Assembly: GCF_002338065.1 (NCBI RefSeq)
Contig: NZ_DDHJ01000001.1
Location: forward strand, 186,001 to 250,000
Length of the DNA stretch: 64,000 nucleotides
Direction: 5' to 3'
DNA from: Pseudomonas sp. UBA1879
GTDB taxonomy: Bacteria; Pseudomonadota; Gammaproteobacteria; Pseudomonadales; Pseudomonadaceae
In this document: positions 61,986-64,000 of the stretch, in pieces
Layout of the letters: every line of letters begins with the position of its first letter
Position numbering within the stretch: position 1 is the stretch's first letter
The notes under the pieces: model-generated
Told to the model about the DNA's origin: nothing
Database searches by the model: none
Seen by the model: the letters and a program-made list of their open reading frames with translations, nothing else
Position numbers and translations under genes: made by a program

Positions 61986-61991
61986 TACTAT
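61986..61991 (+). promoter_or_regulatory. -10 box of rsmZ
   Basis: TACTAT lies seven bases before the predicted first base of RsmZ. No good -35 box is seen, as expected for a promoter activated by GacA. Confidence 0.55.
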
Positions 61992-61997
61992 CAAACC

Positions 61998-62132
61998 TGT
62001 ACCGACGGATTGGTACAGGCGGTCAAGGATGACTGCTCAGGGACATCGCAGGATGCGATTCATCAGGACGATGAAAAAGGATTAAAGGGATTTTGGAAAA
62101 AATGTGGGCGGGTCAAACCGCCCCTTTTTTTC
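61998..62132 (+). ncRNA. rsmZ: RsmZ small regulatory RNA
   Basis: RsmZ sequesters the translational repressors RsmA/RsmE and so relieves Gac/Rsm target mRNAs. The call rests on position between rpoS and fdxA, as in P. aeruginosa and P. fluorescens; the upstream GacA site; a 5' hairpin TGTACC-GACGGATT-GGTACA; and the end GGGCGGGT..ACCGCCCC plus T-run. Eight GGA motifs occur (62007, 62027, 62041, 62051, 62066, 62079, 62088, 62095). The segment CATCAGGACGATGAA matches rsmZ of P. fluorescens as I remember it. Length is about 135 nucleotides. Confidence 0.9.
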
Positions 62133-62162
62133 GTCCGTCCAAAAGTGGGCAGACGATGCACA

Positions 62163-62191
62163 GCAAAAAGACCCCTAGGGGCCTTTTGCTT
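62163..62191 (-). terminator. Intrinsic terminator of fdxA
   Basis: On the minus strand AGCAAAAGGCCCC-TA-GGGGTCTTTTTGCT forms a long stem with a T-run inside its right arm, 21 bases past the fdxA stop. Confidence 0.8.
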
Positions 62192-62211
62192 TTCCGGAGC
62201 TGGCGCGAGGC

Positions 62212-62535
62212 TTAGCGCTCCAGGTCAGCGATCTTGCCAGGCTTGCCGTCCCACTCTGCTGCGTCCGGCATGGGGTCCTTGCGCTCGGTGATGTTCGGCC
62301 AGACGTCTGCCAGCTCAGCGTTCAAGGCAATGAAATTCTCCATGCCAGCCGGAATCTCGTCTTCCGAGAAAATGGCCACGGCGGGGCATTCAGGCTCGCA
62401 GAGCGCACAGTCGATGCACTCGTCCGGGTGAATCACCAGGAAGTTCGGGCCTTCGTAGAAGCAGTCCACCGGACAGACTTCTACGCAGTCGGTGTACTTG
62501 CACTTGATGCAGTTGTCGGTGACGACGAAGGTCAT
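62212..62535 (-). CDS. fdxA: Ferredoxin FdxA (7Fe-8S type)
   Basis: This small electron-transfer protein of 107 residues has two cluster-binding regions, CIKCKYTDCVEVCPVDCF (9-26) and ECIDCALCEPECPAVAIF (about 38-55). The cysteine spacing is that of Azotobacter-type 3Fe-4S/4Fe-4S ferredoxins. A helical C-terminal extension follows. Its redox partner is unknown. It faces rpoS-rsmZ and follows mutS on the minus strand; the 226-base gap upstream contains a palindromic region. Confidence 0.95.
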   Translation of the reverse strand: MTFVVTDNCIKCKYTDCVEVCPVDCFYEGPNFLVIHPDECIDCALCEPECPAVAIFSEDEIPAGMENFIALNAELADVWPNITERKDPMPDAAEWDGKPGKIADLER

Positions 62536-62593
62536 TTCTAATTCTCTCCTCAGGCGGCGGCAGCAGAGCCCTTCACGTCAGGGGTGCTCGGTT

Positions 62594-62605
62594 GGGAACG
62601 TTCCC
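62594..62605. promoter_or_regulatory. Palindrome GGGAACGTTCCC upstream of fdxA
   Basis: A perfect 12-bp palindrome lies about 60 bases before the fdxA start, and a related half-site TTGGGAACGG (minus strand) occurs at 62725-62716. A second hairpin (GCCCTGC / GCAGGGC, about 62630-62655) lies between. No known regulator is recognised. Confidence 0.4.
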
Positions 62606-62761
62606 GGCCATTCAGAACACAGTCAGTCCTGCCCTGCGCCAGTGCAGCAGGGCATGGCTTGGTTCGCCATGTTCGAATGCGGCTCGGATTTCATACTGCC
62701 AGGCTAAAGGCCGTACCGTTCCCAAACCGCGCGGGATTCTAACAGCTTGTTGCAAACATCG

Positions 62762-64000
62762 TTAGATCCGGTTTTGCAGTCCATATAACAAATCGAGCGC
62801 CTGGCGCGGTGTCAGGTCATCGATCTTGAGCTTCGACAGCTCTTCAAGCACAGGGTGCGGCAGAGAGGCGAACAGGTCCGCCTGTTGCGGAGCTGCGGCC
62901 TTGCCCGGTTTGGGCTTGGGCTGTTCATGAGGCAGACTGGTGGTCTCCAGACGTTGCAAGTGTTCCTTGGCACGCGTGATGACCTTGCCAGGAACGCCCG
63001 CCAATTGGGCGACGGCCAAGCCATAGCTCTGGCTCGCAGGCCCTGGCAGCACGCGGTGCAGGAATACAATGCGCTCGTTGTGTTCGGTCGCGTTCAGGTG
63101 CACGTTAGCCACCAAAGGTTCGCTTTCCGGCAATACCGTCAGCTCGAAATAGTGCGTGGCGAACAGTGTGTAGGCTCGCAATTGGGCGAGACATTCCGCC
63201 GCAGCCCATGCCAGAGAAAGCCCGTCAAAGGTGCTGGTGCCGCGACCGACTTCGTCCATGAGCACAAGGCTCTTGTCGGTGGCGTTGTGCAGGATGTTTG
63301 CGGTTTCGCTCATTTCCACCATGAACGTCGAGCGGCCGCCGGCCAGATCGTCACTGGAGCCAATGCGGGTGAAGATGCGATCCACGAGCGACAGCTCACA
63401 ACTGGCAGCGGGCACGAAACTGCCGATGTGGGCCAATAACACGATCAACGCGGTCTGACGCATGTAGGTCGATTTACCCCCCATGTTAGGACCTGTGATC
63501 ACCAGCATGCGGGTGTTGTCGTTCAGATCGAGGTCGTTGGCCACGAAAGGCGACGTCAGCACTTGCTCGACCACCGGGTGTCGGCCTTGCTCGATGCGCA
63601 TGCACGGCTCGTCAGTAAAGCGCGGGCAATTGAGGTCAAGGTTTAGAGCACGTTCGGCCAGGTTGCTCAGCACGTCCAGTTCCGCCAGCGCGGCAGCGGT
63701 GTCTTGCAGAGGCGCAAGGTGACCGATCAGGTCTTCCAGCAGCGCTTCATAGAGCATCTTCTCGCGGGCGAGGGCACGGCTCTTGGCTGATAACGCCTTG
63801 TCTTCGAATTCTTTCAGCTCGGGCGTGATGAAACGCTCGGCACCCTTGAGCGTCTGGCGACGGATGTAATCGCCTGGCGCTTGCTCGGCCTGCTTGCTTG
63901 GAAGTTCGATGAAGTAGCCGTGCACACGGTTGTAACCGACCTTGAGGTTGGCCAGGCCGGTGCGGGCTTTTTCGCGGGTTTCCAGATCGATCAGGAACTG
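62762..64000 (-). CDS. mutS: DNA mismatch repair protein MutS (C-terminal part, runs off the window)
   Basis: MutS recognises mismatches and recruits MutL. Only the last 412 residues are in the window; the frame is open to the right edge. The visible part begins in the clamp/lever region (QFLIDLETREKARTG). It contains the ATPase with Walker A TGPNMGGKSTYMRQT, Walker B LVLMDEVGRGTSTFDG and the His loop FATHYFELT. A Lys/Pro-rich linker and the C-terminal dimerisation helices (LSKLKIDDLTPRQALDLLY) follow. The internal GTG at 63925 is not a real start. Confidence 0.96.
   Translation of the reverse strand, partial: QFLIDLETREKARTGLANLKVGYNRVHGYFIELPSKQAEQAPGDYIRRQTLKGAERFITPELKEFEDKALSAKSRALAREKMLYEALLEDLIGHLAPLQDTAAALAELDVLSNLAERALNLDLNCPRFTDEPCMRIEQGRHPVVEQVLTSPFVANDLDLNDNTRMLVITGPNMGGKSTYMRQTALIVLLAHIGSFVPAASCELSLVDRIFTRIGSSDDLAGGRSTFMVEMSETANILHNATDKSLVLMDEVGRGTSTFDGLSLAWAAAECLAQLRAYTLFATHYFELTVLPESEPLVANVHLNATEHNERIVFLHRVLPGPASQSYGLAVAQLAGVPGKVITRAKEHLQRLETTSLPHEQPKPKPGKAAAPQQADLFASLPHPVLEELSKLKIDDLTPRQALDLLYGLQNRI

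Noticed and set aside
61947..62291. 114-codon frame across the rsmZ region.
   Set aside because: It crosses a small RNA gene and two terminators, and its translation is meaningless.

Overview
The window is a stretch of Pseudomonas chromosome, most like the fluorescens/syringae side of the genus. I base this on gene order, Pseudomonas-type REP palindromes and the pairing of rpoS, rsmZ and fdxA. Species cannot be settled from the sequence alone. No prophage, insertion sequence, tRNA, rRNA or CRISPR array is visible.

Left part (1-12.8 kb). A DUF4337 membrane protein faces a minus-strand block: DUF4197 protein, YbaY-type lipoprotein, plsB. A six-copy tandem array of about 222-bp units, each carrying a REPIN, lies between plsB and a small orphan gene. 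Next come rlmA-dapE, tcdA, csdE-csdA, dapD and an ArsC/YffB-like gene: lysine/diaminopimelate synthesis, persulfide sulfur transfer and RNA modification.

Chemosensory island (13.0-21.1 kb, minus strand). One eight-gene operon reads receptor-cheY-STAS-cheA-receptor-cheW-cheR-cheB. It is preceded by a good FliA (sigma-28) promoter match and sits between the dapD side and the dapC side of a conserved backbone. Its first receptor has no ligand-binding domain and ends in a segment that resembles the catalytic motif of the CheZ phosphatase. This is the most interesting observation in the window.

Core block (21.6-52.99 kb). dapC, glnD and map are on the minus strand. On the plus strand follow rpsB-tsf, pyrH-frr-uppS-cdsA-dxr-rseP-bamA-skp-lpxD-fabZ-lpxA-lpxB-rnhB-dnaE, accA-tilS, and pyrG-kdsA-eno-ftsB-ispD. 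This is the classical gammaproteobacterial cell-envelope and macromolecule-synthesis cluster, with many stop/start overlaps that suggest translational coupling. The rpsB leader matches the S2 autoregulatory (t44-type) RNA.

Right part (53-64 kb). A LysR regulator diverges from frmA-fghA (glutathione-dependent formaldehyde oxidation). Then come ispF-truD-surE-pcm-nlpD-rpoS, the small RNA gene rsmZ with its GacA upstream site, fdxA, and the 3' part of mutS, which runs off the right edge. A PsrA-type palindrome inside nlpD marks the likely main rpoS promoter. REP/REPIN elements of several sequence classes occupy intergenic gaps throughout.
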